A stretch of DNA of 64,000 nt from Marinobacter lutaoensis (GTDB lineage Bacteria; Pseudomonadota; Gammaproteobacteria; Pseudomonadales; Oleiphilaceae), in assembly GCF_001981305.1 (NCBI RefSeq), contig NZ_MSCW01000004.1, positions 62,001 to 126,000 on the forward strand, written 5' to 3'. The stretch's first letter is position 1; the number at the start of each line of letters is the position of its first letter. Below are positions 18,188 through 27,002 of the stretch, piece by piece. Made by a program: the position numbers and the translations under genes. Under the pieces are notes generated by a model, which searched no databases, was not told the DNA's origin, and saw only the letters and a list, made by a program, of their open reading frames with translations.

Positions 18188-18203
18188 TGGCACGAAGATC
18201 GCT
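18188..18203 (+). promoter_or_regulatory. Sigma-54-type promoter for nirBD
   Basis: TGGCACG at 18188-18194 with GG and GC (18201-18202) exactly ten bases apart. It lies in the nasR-nirB intergenic region, upstream of the hairpin leader, and implies nitrogen-limitation (NtrC) control. Confidence 0.7.
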
Positions 18204-18227
18204 TTATACCAGACAAGGATGAACGTC

Positions 18228-18323
18228 CCGGCCACGGACTCGGCCGGAGCATCAGATCATTGTTGTTGGCATTGGCGCCGGACCCTCAACGCCCTTCTGG
18301 GACGCGAGGCTCCGGCTTTTTTT
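18228..18323 (+). promoter_or_regulatory. nirB leader with two ANTAR-type hairpins and attenuator terminator
   Basis: P1 at 18228-18247 has the stem CCGGCC/GGCCGG and an eight-base loop starting ACGG (A1, G4). P2 at 18266-18281 has the hexaloop ATTGGC (A1, G4). The 3' arm of P2 (18277-18281) is also the 5' arm of an intrinsic terminator, GCCGGA (18277-18282) with TCCGGC (18311-18316), followed by seven Ts. The two structures exclude each other, the classic NasR antitermination layout. Confidence 0.75.
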
Positions 18324-18375
18324 GTTGCCTGAACGCCCCGGAGCGGATCCGGCCATGACGGTGAGGACGGTACAC

Positions 18376-20883
18376 ATGAGCAAGCAACACCTGGTGGTCA
18401 TTGGCAATGGCATGGTCGGCCACCACTTTCTCGAACAGCTGATGGCCAGTCCGGCGGCAGCGACCTACCACCTGCGAGTGTTCGGCGCGGAGCAGCATCC
18501 GGCCTATGACCGGGTACACCTGTCGGACTATTTTTCGGGCGCCGGACACCGCGAGTTGGCGCTGGCCGGGCCGGACTGGTACGAGCGACACGGCATCCAC
18601 CTGCACCTGGGCGAACCAGTGACGGCAATCGACCGGTCGGCGCGGACCGTAACCACCCCCGAGGGCGAATATTCCTATGACCGACTGGTGCTGGCCACCG
18701 GGTCCTATCCGTTCGTGCCGCCGATCCAGGGACGGGACCAGCCCGGCTGTTTCCTGTACCGCACCCTGGCGGATCTGGATGCCATCCGTGCCGCCGCGAG
18801 CGGGGCCCGCCGTGGCGTGGTGATCGGTGGCGGCCTGCTCGGCCTGGAAGCGGCCAATGCGCTGCGCAGCCTGGGTCTGGAGGCGCACGTAGTGGAGTTC
18901 GCGCCCCGGCTGATGCCGGTGCAGCTGGATGCCGAGGGCGGCGCGCTGCTGCGGCGCAGCATCGAGGCCCTGGGTGTGCGGGTGCACACGGAAAAGACCA
19001 CCACCGCCATCCAGCCGGGCAGCGAACACCGGCTGCGCATGACCTTCGCTGACGACACCGTTCTGGAGACCGACCTGATCGTGTTTTCCGCCGGCATCCG
19101 GCCGGAGGACAGCCTGGCCCGGGCCAGTGGCCTGGATGTGGGCGAGCGGGGCGGCATCGTCATCGACAACCGGTGCACCACATCCGACCCGGACATTCAC
19201 GCCATCGGTGAGTGTGCGTTGTGGAACCAGCGGGTGTTTGGACTGGTGGCGCCGGGCTACACGATGGCCCGCACCCTGGTTGCCGTGCTCAACGGTGATG
19301 ACGGAGCGGCGTTCACCGGCGCCGATATGAGCACCAAACTGAAACTGCTGGGGGTGGATGTCGGCGCCATCGGCGACGCCCACGGCCAGACCCCCGGGGC
19401 CCGCAGCATCCGTTACCACGACGAGCAGGCCGGCGTGTACCGGCGCATGGTGGTCAGCGCCGACGGCAAGACCCTGCTGGGTGCCATCCTGGTGGGTGAC
19501 AACAGCCGTTACGACACCCTGCTGCAGTACGCCCTGAACGGGCTGTCGCTGCCGGCCACCCCGGAGGCCCTGATTCTGCCCGACAGCGCCGGTCCCGCGC
19601 CGGTCCTGGGCGCCGACGCGCTACCGGAGACCGCGGCCATCTGCTCCTGCCACAACGTCACCAAGGGCGAGATCTGTGGCGTGATCGACGACGGCTGTAC
19701 CGACCTGGCCGGCATCAAAGCCCAGACCCGGGCCAGCACCGGTTGCGGCGGCTGCGCGGCGTTGCTCAAGAGCGTGGTGGACAGCGAGCTGGAAAAACGC
19801 GGCGTGGCGGTCAGCAAGGACCTGTGCGAACACTTCCCCTACAGCCGGCAGGAGCTGTTCCATCTGGTCCGGGTGCAGGGCATCCGCACCTTTCAGGGAC
19901 TGATCCGGCAGTACGGCCGGGGCCATGGTTGCGACATCTGTAAACCAACCGTGGCCTCAATCCTCGCCTCCTGCTGGAACGAGCACATTCTGGCCACCGA
20001 CCATGTGCCGTTACAGGACACCAATGACACCTTCATGGCCAACATGCAGAAGAACGGCACCTACAGCATCGTGCCCCGGGTGCCCGGCGGCGAGATCACC
20101 CCGGACAAGCTGATCGCCCTGGGCGAAATCGCCCGGGAATACGACCTGTACACCAAAATCACCGGCGGCCAGCGGGTGGACCTGTTCGGCGCCACCTTGA
20201 ACGAACTGCCGGAGATCTGGGAAAAGCTGATCGCCGCCGGTTTTGAAACCGGCCACGCCTACGGCAAATCCCTACGCACCGTGAAGTCCTGCGTCGGCAA
20301 CACCTGGTGCCGCTACGGCGTGCAGGATTCGGTGGGCCTGGCGATCACCCTGGAGAACCGCTACAAGGGCCTGCGCGCACCGCACAAAATCAAGATGGCG
20401 GTATCCGGCTGCACCCGGGAGTGTGCCGAAGCCCAGAGCAAGGACATCGGCGTGATCGCCACCGAGAACGGCTGGAATCTGTACGTCTGCGGCAACGGCG
20501 GCATGCGCCCGCGCCACGCCGATCTGTTCGCCACCGACCTGTCCGACGACGAACTGATCCGCACCATCGACCGGCTGCTGATGTTCTACGTGCGCACCGC
20601 CGACCGGCTGCAACGCACCAGCGTCTGGCTGGAAAACCTGGAGGGCGGGCTGGACTACCTCAAAGCGGTGGTGTTGGAGGACAGCCTGGGCCTTGGCGCC
20701 GAGCTGGAGCAGCACATGGAGGACATCGTCAGCACCTACCAGTGTGAGTGGAAAACCGCCGTCGAAGACCCGGACAAGCGCAAGCGGTTCCGGGAGTTCG
20801 TCAACGCACCGGACAAGAAAGATCCGGTGCAGCAGTGGACCACCGAACGGGGTCAGCGCCGCCCGGCGCTGGAAAGCGCCTGA
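18376..20883 (+). CDS. nirB: Assimilatory nitrite reductase (NADH), large subunit
   Basis: Reduces nitrite to ammonium in the cytoplasm; 835 residues, full length. Order of parts: FAD/NAD(P)H domain (about 1-300, VVIGNGMVG and GVVIGGGLLGLEAA), BFD-like [2Fe-2S] domain (CSCHN ... CGGC, about 425-475), a second Cys pair HGCDICKP (about 518), then the sirohaem-nitrite reductase domain with 4Fe-4S ligands in SCVGNTWCRYG and SGCTRECAEA. ATG 18376 is chosen to match the family N-terminus (MSKQHLVVIGNG). Followed by nirD after 50 bases. Confidence 0.97.
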   Translation: MSKQHLVVIGNGMVGHHFLEQLMASPAAATYHLRVFGAEQHPAYDRVHLSDYFSGAGHRELALAGPDWYERHGIHLHLGEPVTAIDRSARTVTTPEGEYSYDRLVLATGSYPFVPPIQGRDQPGCFLYRTLADLDAIRAAASGARRGVVIGGGLLGLEAANALRSLGLEAHVVEFAPRLMPVQLDAEGGALLRRSIEALGVRVHTEKTTTAIQPGSEHRLRMTFADDTVLETDLIVFSAGIRPEDSLARASGLDVGERGGIVIDNRCTTSDPDIHAIGECALWNQRVFGLVAPGYTMARTLVAVLNGDDGAAFTGADMSTKLKLLGVDVGAIGDAHGQTPGARSIRYHDEQAGVYRRMVVSADGKTLLGAILVGDNSRYDTLLQYALNGLSLPATPEALILPDSAGPAPVLGADALPETAAICSCHNVTKGEICGVIDDGCTDLAGIKAQTRASTGCGGCAALLKSVVDSELEKRGVAVSKDLCEHFPYSRQELFHLVRVQGIRTFQGLIRQYGRGHGCDICKPTVASILASCWNEHILATDHVPLQDTNDTFMANMQKNGTYSIVPRVPGGEITPDKLIALGEIAREYDLYTKITGGQRVDLFGATLNELPEIWEKLIAAGFETGHAYGKSLRTVKSCVGNTWCRYGVQDSVGLAITLENRYKGLRAPHKIKMAVSGCTRECAEAQSKDIGVIATENGWNLYVCGNGGMRPRHADLFATDLSDDELIRTIDRLLMFYVRTADRLQRTSVWLENLEGGLDYLKAVVLEDSLGLGAELEQHMEDIVSTYQCEWKTAVEDPDKRKRFREFVNAPDKKDPVQQWTTERGQRRPALESA

Positions 20884-20933
20884 ATCAGCGTATTCACCGG
20901 CAAAACGAGCAACGAAACAGACAGGAGACAACC

Positions 20934-21296
20934 ATGACAGCACGCACAACCTGGGAAGCCGTTTGCACCGTCGAGGATCTGGTCCCGGATTCCGGCATCG
21001 CGGTCTGGACCGAGGCCGGCCCGGTGGCGGTGTTCTACCTGCCGCACCGGCTACCGGCGCTGTTTGCCATACAGCACACCGACCCGTTCACCGGCGCCAA
21101 CGTCCTGGCCCGGGGCATCACCGGCGATCTGAACGGTGAACCGGTGGTGGCCTCGCCGCTGTACAAACAGCACTTCAGCCTGCGCGACGGCCACTGCTTG
21201 GAGGATCCGTCGGTGCAGGTACCGACCTACCCGGTGCGGCTGGAGGGCGGCCAAGTGCGGCTGGCGATAGCGGTGGCGAGCGACCGGGTGGCCTGA
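20934..21296 (+). CDS. nirD: Assimilatory nitrite reductase, small subunit
   Basis: Rieske-fold small subunit of NirBD, 120 residues. Landmarks are the N-terminal WEAVCTVEDLVPDSGIAVW and the C-terminal YPVRLEGGQVRLA. As usual for bacterial NirD, the Cys/His ligands of a true Rieske cluster are absent. An ACAGGAGACA Shine-Dalgarno precedes the ATG. No nitrate reductase gene follows in this window. Confidence 0.95.
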   Translation: MTARTTWEAVCTVEDLVPDSGIAVWTEAGPVAVFYLPHRLPALFAIQHTDPFTGANVLARGITGDLNGEPVVASPLYKQHFSLRDGHCLEDPSVQVPTYPVRLEGGQVRLAIAVASDRVA

Positions 21297-21310
21297 AGCG
21301 CTGCAGGCGT

Positions 21311-21721
21311 TCAGCCGAATCGGCGCGGCTCGGAGTTGCGGATCGAGATCTGATCGTTCAAGGTCCAGAAATCGTACAGGATACCGATCAGGAACAGACC
21401 GCCGGTGAGCAGGTAAATCACCCCGGTGATCCACTTGCCCATGTACATCCGGTGCACCCCGAACACGCCCAGGAAGGTCAGCAGCAGCCAGGACACGTTG
21501 TAGCTGATGTCACCGTCCCGGAAACGCAGGTCGGCCTCCCGGTCCATGGACGGGATCAGGAACAGGTCGACGATCCAGCCGATCAGAAACAGGCCAAAGG
21601 TGAAGAACCAGAGGGTGCCGGTCACCGGCTTGCCGTAGTAAAACCGGTGCGAGCCGAGAAAGCCAAACAGCCAGAGCAGGTAGCCGAAGAGTTTGCTGTG
21701 GGTGTCCGGTCGTTGCGTCAT
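21311..21721 (-). CDS. TM2-domain membrane protein
   Basis: A 136-residue inner-membrane protein made of two similar halves. Each has a glycine/aromatic helix pair: LLWLFGFLGSHRFYYGKPVTG with FFTFGLFLIGWIVDLFLIP, and LLTFLGVFGVHRMYMGKWITG with LLTGGLFLIGILYDFWTLN. This is two TM2 units in tandem. The function of TM2 proteins in bacteria is not established. Convergent with nirD. Confidence 0.82.
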   Translation of the reverse strand: MTQRPDTHSKLFGYLLWLFGFLGSHRFYYGKPVTGTLWFFTFGLFLIGWIVDLFLIPSMDREADLRFRDGDISYNVSWLLLTFLGVFGVHRMYMGKWITGVIYLLTGGLFLIGILYDFWTLNDQISIRNSEPRRFG

Positions 21722-21790
21722 GGTGGCTCCTTGGATGTGCGGATCTACTCACGTATATGGGCCTGCTCCGGGGATTTGACAACCCCGGAG

Positions 21791-22897
21791 TCACGGCCCG
21801 AGTTCCGGTGCCGGGTCGGGCCCGCCCTCGCGGAATTCGCTGGCGGACTTGCCGGTCCATTTGCGGAACGCCCGGCTGAAATTGGAGAGGTCGGCGTAGC
21901 CGAGTTCATAGGCGATCTCACTCACCGACTGGTTGGTGTACCGCAGCAGCTGGATGGCGCGGTCCTTGAGCACCGCCTCGACGATTTCCCGGTAACTGGT
22001 TTCCCGCTCCGCCAGCCGCCGTTTCAGGGTCCGGGAGGACACGCAGAAACGCACCGCCATGGCCTCCAGCGACGGCAACGGCGCAGGCATGGTGCGCAGC
22101 ACGTTACGCACGGCCAGGACGGTGTCGCCCTGCTCCCGGAGCGCCTTCTGCAACTCGAACTCGCACTGCTCGCGCGCCATCGCCGAGGCCTCGGCATCCG
22201 CCAAGCGCATGCGCACCGCCAGCAGCGGACGGGGGAACATCAGCATTTCCTCCGACTGACCATAGCGGAAGCGCACCGGCAGCTGGTCGGCAAAGTCGCG
22301 GTAGTAGGGCGGCTCGGGGGCGCTCAGGTGCACCGAGACACCGGGCAGTTTGCCGTCCTCGAGGGCAAAGCCGCGGGCCCGGGCGTCGTCCCGGTCGAGC
22401 AGCTGCTCGGTCAGCAGAATCAAGGTGGCACTGACCGTCTCGGCCAGGAAATCGTAGAGATCCGGCACCTCGAATTCGGTGCACAGCTGCACCAGGACCT
22501 GATCACCGGCCAGGGTCCGGTTCATGGTCAGGAAGGGGGCCCGCAACCGAAGGTAGCGCCGGACCGAGTCCAATGCGCCCTCGAAGGTGGGACTGGTGAG
22601 CGCGGCGAAACCGAGGGTACCGTGAATGGTCAGCCGCAGCTCCCGGGCCAGGGCGAAACTGAGGCCCTGGGCACCGGCGATGGCCCGGGCCCGTTGTGCC
22701 ATGATCATGGCGTCGGTGACGAACACCCGGCTATCGTCCGCCTTGAGATCCTCGGCGCCGAATGCCAGCCCCTGGTACAGGGGGCGGTCGTCGTGGCCGA
22801 GCCGACGGACGGTCTCGCCCATCACCCGCAGATAGACCCCGGGAACCAGGAAAATTCCCAGCATCTGCCGTTCGTTGTCTGAGCCGGTCGTGGCCAT
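21791..22897 (-). CDS. AraC-family transcriptional regulator
   Basis: A 368-residue regulator. Residues about 25-215 form the ligand domain typical of the OruR/ArgR-like AraC subgroup (LTIHGTLGFAALTSPTFEGAL). The C-terminal about 100 residues hold two helix-turn-helix motifs (VSSRTLKRRLAERETSYREI and VSEIAYELGYADLSNFSRAF, then KWTGKSASEFR). It is divergent from the metal-dependent hydrolase gene and is the likely local regulator of it. Confidence 0.9.
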   Translation of the reverse strand: MATTGSDNERQMLGIFLVPGVYLRVMGETVRRLGHDDRPLYQGLAFGAEDLKADDSRVFVTDAMIMAQRARAIAGAQGLSFALARELRLTIHGTLGFAALTSPTFEGALDSVRRYLRLRAPFLTMNRTLAGDQVLVQLCTEFEVPDLYDFLAETVSATLILLTEQLLDRDDARARGFALEDGKLPGVSVHLSAPEPPYYRDFADQLPVRFRYGQSEEMLMFPRPLLAVRMRLADAEASAMAREQCEFELQKALREQGDTVLAVRNVLRTMPAPLPSLEAMAVRFCVSSRTLKRRLAERETSYREIVEAVLKDRAIQLLRYTNQSVSEIAYELGYADLSNFSRAFRKWTGKSASEFREGGPDPAPELGP

Positions 22898-23135
22898 AGC
22901 TGCATCCCGATGCCTGGATCATGAAGCCGGGTAACCCGTTCAGTCCCGACTCTAGCAGATGCCACGGTCGCCGGCAGTGGGGCCCGGGGCCACCCCGGCA
23001 CCGTCAGCCCAGCCAATGCGGCCCTGGCCCATCCTGAACGACCGCCGTCCCTTTCTCGCCTTCCCCCGGCCGCGCGCCTGCCACAGACTGGAATCATGAC
23101 ATCAGGCCCCGTGTCTGTCGCAAAGGAGCAAGAGT

Positions 23136-24035
23136 ATGCCAACCTCAACCACCCCTTCATCCACCGGCCGCAGGCCCGGGTCCCGGACTCCGGACACGGT
23201 CGCGATCAAACCCCAGCGCATGGGCTTCACCTTCGGTGCGGACGTGCCCCGCTACTGGGTGGCCGACAACTACCTGATCAGCCACACCATGAATGCCCTG
23301 TCGGTGCTGTTCCCGGAGGGCGAGCAGTTTTTTGTGGACTCGGTTCGGGCGTTCCGCGACCGGATCGACGACCCCAAACTCAAGGAGGACATCCGCGGTT
23401 TCATCGGCCAGGAGGCCATGCACTCCCTGGAGCATGACGCCATGAACGCCCATGTCCGGGCACTGGGTATGCCCATCGACGACATGGAACGGGATTTGAA
23501 GGTGCTGCTCGATACCGTGCGGCGGCTGCCCAAACGGCACCAGCTGGCCATTACCTGCGCGCTGGAACACATCACCGCGATGATGGCGGACATGTTGCTG
23601 GAGCGGGACGACATCCGCGAGGACATGCATGAGAGCATGCGACCGCTGTGGGTCTGGCACGCCATCGAGGAAACCGAGCACAAGGCGGTGGCCTTCGACG
23701 TGTTCCGCCACGTCGGCGGCACCTACGCCGAACGCACCGCCTACCTGGTGATCAGCACGGCGATGCTGGGCGTGGTCACCACCTGGTTCTCGGGCCGAAT
23801 GATGCTGCGCGACCGTCGCAACTTCTCGCTGCGGGACGCCGGACGCGGACTGTGGCGCATGTGGGGGCGCAACGGCGCCTTTTCCAGCCTGATCCCCACC
23901 TGGGTGGCCTACTTCAAGCCCGGCTATCACCCCTGGGATAAGGACAACCGCGACCTGATCGCCCGCTTCAAGGCGGACATCCAGACCCACATCGCGCCGG
24001 AGTACCGCAACGGCAACCGCCGGACCCTGCAGTAA
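23136..24035 (+). CDS. Predicted metal-dependent hydrolase (PF10118 type)
   Basis: A 299-residue all-alpha protein with the Glu/His pattern of the PF10118 family, a ferritin/diiron-like set: IGQEAMHSLEHDAMN near 90-105, CALEHITAMMADML, and the WHAIEETEHKAVAFDVF block near 175-190. A hydrophobic stretch (AYLVISTAMLGVVTTWF, about 205-225) suggests membrane association. Function is unproven for the family. Its divergent pairing with an AraC regulator recurs for genes of this family near lipid metabolism, from general knowledge only. Confidence 0.78.
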   Translation: MPTSTTPSSTGRRPGSRTPDTVAIKPQRMGFTFGADVPRYWVADNYLISHTMNALSVLFPEGEQFFVDSVRAFRDRIDDPKLKEDIRGFIGQEAMHSLEHDAMNAHVRALGMPIDDMERDLKVLLDTVRRLPKRHQLAITCALEHITAMMADMLLERDDIREDMHESMRPLWVWHAIEETEHKAVAFDVFRHVGGTYAERTAYLVISTAMLGVVTTWFSGRMMLRDRRNFSLRDAGRGLWRMWGRNGAFSSLIPTWVAYFKPGYHPWDKDNRDLIARFKADIQTHIAPEYRNGNRRTLQ

Positions 24036-24042
24036 CCCTACC

Positions 24043-24831
24043 TCAGTCCGGTCGGACCGGGCCCTGGCCCGACCGGATCACCTCGCCCTTGCGCCACAAC
24101 CGCCACTCCCCGGGCTGGTACGGGTCCCAGGTCTCGTCCGTGGTCAGGGGTTCGGTGGCGATGATGCTGACCACGTCGTCCGGGGTGGTCTCGGCGGCGA
24201 AGTCCACGGTCAGGTCCGCATCCTTCAGCCGGGCCGGCCCAAACGGGGCCCGCCGGGTGATGCTGGTCATCTTCGTGGAGCAGTAGCTGAACAACCAGTC
24301 ACCATTACTCAGCAGCAGATTGAACACCCCCTCGCTGGCGTAGGCGGCGGACAGCCGCACCAGCCATGCCAGCACCTCGTCCCGGGGACTGTCCCGGTGA
24401 CAATGCCGGCGCAGATGGTTGAGCAGGTCACAGAACAGCGCTTCGCTGTCGGTGTCGCCCACCGGCTCATAGAAACCCTCGGGGCAGCGGAAACGCCGGA
24501 GCTGGCCGTTGTGGGCGAACACCCAGTAGCGGCCCCAGAGCTCGCGGATGAAGGGGTGGGTGTTGGCCAGGCAGATGTCGCCGACATTGGCCTGGCGGAT
24601 GTGGCAGACCGCCACCTCGCTCTTGATCGGATGAGTCTGCACCACTTCGGCGATGCGGGAGCGGGCGCTGGCATCGGCGTCGTGGAAGGCCCGGACGCCC
24701 TTGCCCTCATAAAAGGCCACGCCCCAGCCATCTTTGTGCGGGCCGGTGACACCGCCCCGGCGGGTCAGGCCGGTGAAACTGAAGCACAGATCGGTGGGGG
24801 TATTGGCGCTCATCGCCAGCAGTTCACACAT
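24043..24831 (-). CDS. Class II glutamine amidotransferase, YafJ type
   Basis: A 262-residue Ntn-hydrolase-fold protein. After removal of Met the N-terminal residue is the catalytic Cys2 ([10 protein letters not shown]), which fixes the start at 24831. Other landmarks are [45 protein letters not shown] and [11 protein letters not shown]. It lacks the synthetase partner domains of GlmS or PurF, so its role is unknown, as for E. coli YafJ. Ends eight bases from the convergent hydrolase gene. Confidence 0.9.
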   Translation of the reverse strand: MCELLAMSANTPTDLCFSFTGLTRRGGVTGPHKDGWGVAFYEGKGVRAFHDADASARSRIAEVVQTHPIKSEVAVCHIRQANVGDICLANTHPFIRELWGRYWVFAHNGQLRRFRCPEGFYEPVGDTDSEALFCDLLNHLRRHCHRDSPRDEVLAWLVRLSAAYASEGVFNLLLSNGDWLFSYCSTKMTSITRRAPFGPARLKDADLTVDFAAETTPDDVVSIIATEPLTTDETWDPYQPGEWRLWRKGEVIRSGQGPVRPD

Positions 24832-24956
24832 GGGCGTCGGCGGTCCTGACCTCGGGAATGACTCCGGCAAGCATACCGCAATCCATCACGGTTGCCAGCC
24901 GGAGGCGCGTTCTGTCCATTTTTTTCGTAAACTTACCAAAAAACAGGAGAGCATCC

Positions 24957-25415
24957 ATGACCCTTACCCTGCCCATGCCCGCCACCAAGCGCATCGCGCT
25001 GGTCGCCCATGACCACTGCAAACCCACGCTGCTGGCCTGGGCACAGCGCCACCGCGAGCGCCTGAGCGCGCACCGACTGCACGCCACCGGCACCACCGGA
25101 CACCTGCTGCAACGCCACCTCGAACTGCCCGTCCAGTGCCTGCTCAGCGGCCCGATGGGCGGCGACCAGCAGCTGGGCGCGCGCATCGCCGAGGGCGCCA
25201 TGGATCTGTTGATCTTCTTCTGGGACCCGCTCAACGCCCAGCCCCACGACCCGGACATCAAGGCCCTGCTGCGCATCGCCGCGGTCTGGAACATTCCGGT
25301 GGCCTGCAACGAGGCCACGGCGGATTTCCTGCTCGACAGCCCGCTGATCGACAGCCGCTACCAACGCCGCGTTCCGGACCTGGACGCCTACATGGGCGAC
25401 CGCACCGGCTCATGA
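24957..25415 (+). CDS. mgsA: Methylglyoxal synthase
   Basis: Converts dihydroxyacetone phosphate to methylglyoxal and phosphate, a bypass of lower glycolysis. It is 152 residues, the same length as E. coli MgsA, and nearly every family landmark is present: [43 protein letters not shown] and [13 protein letters not shown]. The ATG at 24957 has ACAGGAG upstream. Its end overlaps the convergent gntR gene by six bases. Confidence 0.97.
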   Translation: MTLTLPMPATKRIALVAHDHCKPTLLAWAQRHRERLSAHRLHATGTTGHLLQRHLELPVQCLLSGPMGGDQQLGARIAEGAMDLLIFFWDPLNAQPHDPDIKALLRIAAVWNIPVACNEATADFLLDSPLIDSRYQRRVPDLDAYMGDRTGS

Positions 25416-26423
25416 CGCCGGCCTGAGGCTGCCCCCCTCATCGATGCGAAACGGCAGGGTCACCACCGGCGGCCCGGCCGGCTCGCCCCGCAGCCGGCGC
25501 AGCAAGCTGTCGGCGGCCCGCCGTCCCATCTCCTCGCGCGGGGTGATCACGGTGGCCAGGCGGGGCACCACCACGGCGGCAATGTCGTGCCCATGGAAAC
25601 CGGCGATGCCGATCCGATCCGGCACCGCGATCCCCCGTCGCTGGCACTCGAACAGCGCGCCGATGGCCAGGTCATCGTTGGTGCAGAACACGCCATCCAG
25701 CTCCGGCCAGCGCTCCAGCGCCTGGCCCAGCAGCAGGGCACCGCGGGTAAACGACGACGCCCGCTCGGTACGCAGGCTCCGGGGCTCCAGGCCATGGGCA
25801 CGCATGGCCCGTTCGTAACCGTGAATCTTGAGCCGGGTACGCGCGTCCATGCGGGCGGCAAAGTAGACGATGCGGCGATGACCGCGCTCAATCATCCGCT
25901 CGGTCATGGCGAAGGAGGCGGCCTCGTTGTCGAAGCCAATGGCCTGTTCGATCGCCGGAGACACCGAATCCATCACCTCGACCACCGGCACTCCGGCGGT
26001 CTCGATCATCCGCCGCACCCGCTCGGTATGAACACTTTCGGACAGGATCAGGCCGTCGACGCTGTAGCCCAGCAGCGTGGCGATGCGCGCTTCCTCCGCT
26101 TGCGGACTGTAGCCATAGTGGGCCAGCATGGTCTGGTAGCCGGCCGGTTCGGTCACCGACTCCACGCCCCGGATCAGCTCGGCGAATACCTGGTTGGTCA
26201 GTGACGGCACCAGCAGGCCGATGGCCTGACTGCGCGAGCTGGAGAGGATGTCCGGCACCTTGTTGGGAATGTAGCCGAGCGCGTCGAGTGCCTGCTGGAT
26301 CCGGGCGCGCAACGGTGCCGATACCTGCTCGGGCTTCTTCAGGTACCGGCTGACGGTCATCTTCGTCACCCCAACCCGGTCCGCCACGTCCTGAAGCGTG
26401 GGTCGTTTCTTCCTCTCTGTCAT
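25410..26423 (-). CDS. gntR: LacI-family repressor of the gluconate operon (GntR type)
   Basis: A 337-residue repressor. The N-terminal helix-turn-helix is [21 protein letters not shown] and the LacI hinge follows (ALGYIPN). The periplasmic-binding-fold effector domain covers about 60-335. It sits at the end of the dctPQM-gntK operon, and a palindrome close to the one in front of dctP lies 21 bases before its start, so it probably represses both itself and the transporter and is released by gluconate. Confidence 0.88.
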   Translation of the reverse strand: MTERKKRPTLQDVADRVGVTKMTVSRYLKKPEQVSAPLRARIQQALDALGYIPNKVPDILSSSRSQAIGLLVPSLTNQVFAELIRGVESVTEPAGYQTMLAHYGYSPQAEEARIATLLGYSVDGLILSESVHTERVRRMIETAGVPVVEVMDSVSPAIEQAIGFDNEAASFAMTERMIERGHRRIVYFAARMDARTRLKIHGYERAMRAHGLEPRSLRTERASSFTRGALLLGQALERWPELDGVFCTNDDLAIGALFECQRRGIAVPDRIGIAGFHGHDIAAVVVPRLATVITPREEMGRRAADSLLRRLRGEPAGPPVVTLPFRIDEGGSLRPAS

Positions 26424-26443
26424 GCTGGTTCTCGCGCCTGCCC

Positions 26444-26457
26444 GGTTACCCGTAACA
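26444..26457. promoter_or_regulatory. GntR operator in front of gntR
   Basis: GGTTACCCGTAACA matches the half-sites of the dctP operator TGTTACCGGTAACA at 12 of 14 positions. It lies in the gntK-gntR gap, suggesting autoregulation. Confidence 0.6.
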
Positions 26458-26498
26458 TACTACCCCGCACCGGGCCGGAACCCAACTCGCCGGCGGCC

Positions 26499-26999
26499 TC
26501 AGCCGGCCCCGGCGCCAATCGCCGCCAGCACCTGCCGCAGCACCGCCTCCGGCGGCTGGTCGACGGGCACATGCACGGCCTCCTCGGGCGAAGGCTCGAC
26601 CAGCTCGCGAAACTGGCTCTCCAGCATCGTCCGGCCGTTGAAGTAGTGGCCCTGGCGCTGGCAGTGGCGCCGCCAGATGGTGTCGAAGTCTCCCTTCAGG
26701 TAGATAAACACCGCGTCGTTGCCGGCGCGCAGCCGTTCCCGGTACTGCGGCTTCAGGCTGGAGCAGGCCAGCACCGCACCCGGGTGCTGGCACAACAACC
26801 GGTTCAGGGCCGCCAGCCAGTCCTGCCGGTCGGCGTCGTTCAGGGGAATGCCCCGGCGCATCTTGTCGACGTTTTCCGGCGGGTGAAAATCGTCGCCGTC
26901 GAAGAACGGCAGCCCCAGGGATTCGGCCAGGCGCGCGCCAATCAGCGACTTGCCGCACCCGGACACGCCCATCACCACGAAACGTTGCGTCCTGGCCAT
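26499..26999 (-). CDS. gntK: Gluconokinase
   Basis: Phosphorylates gluconate to 6-phosphogluconate; 166 residues. It has Walker A GVSGCGKS at the N-terminus, then FFDGDDFHPPENVDKMRRGIPL and CSSLKPQYRERLR, the standard GntK blocks. It lies three bases after the TRAP permease gene and 75 bases before gntR, so transport and phosphorylation are co-expressed. Confidence 0.95.
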   Translation of the reverse strand: MARTQRFVVMGVSGCGKSLIGARLAESLGLPFFDGDDFHPPENVDKMRRGIPLNDADRQDWLAALNRLLCQHPGAVLACSSLKPQYRERLRAGNDAVFIYLKGDFDTIWRRHCQRQGHYFNGRTMLESQFRELVEPSPEEAVHVPVDQPPEAVLRQVLAAIGAGAG

Positions 27000-27002
27000 C
27001 GT

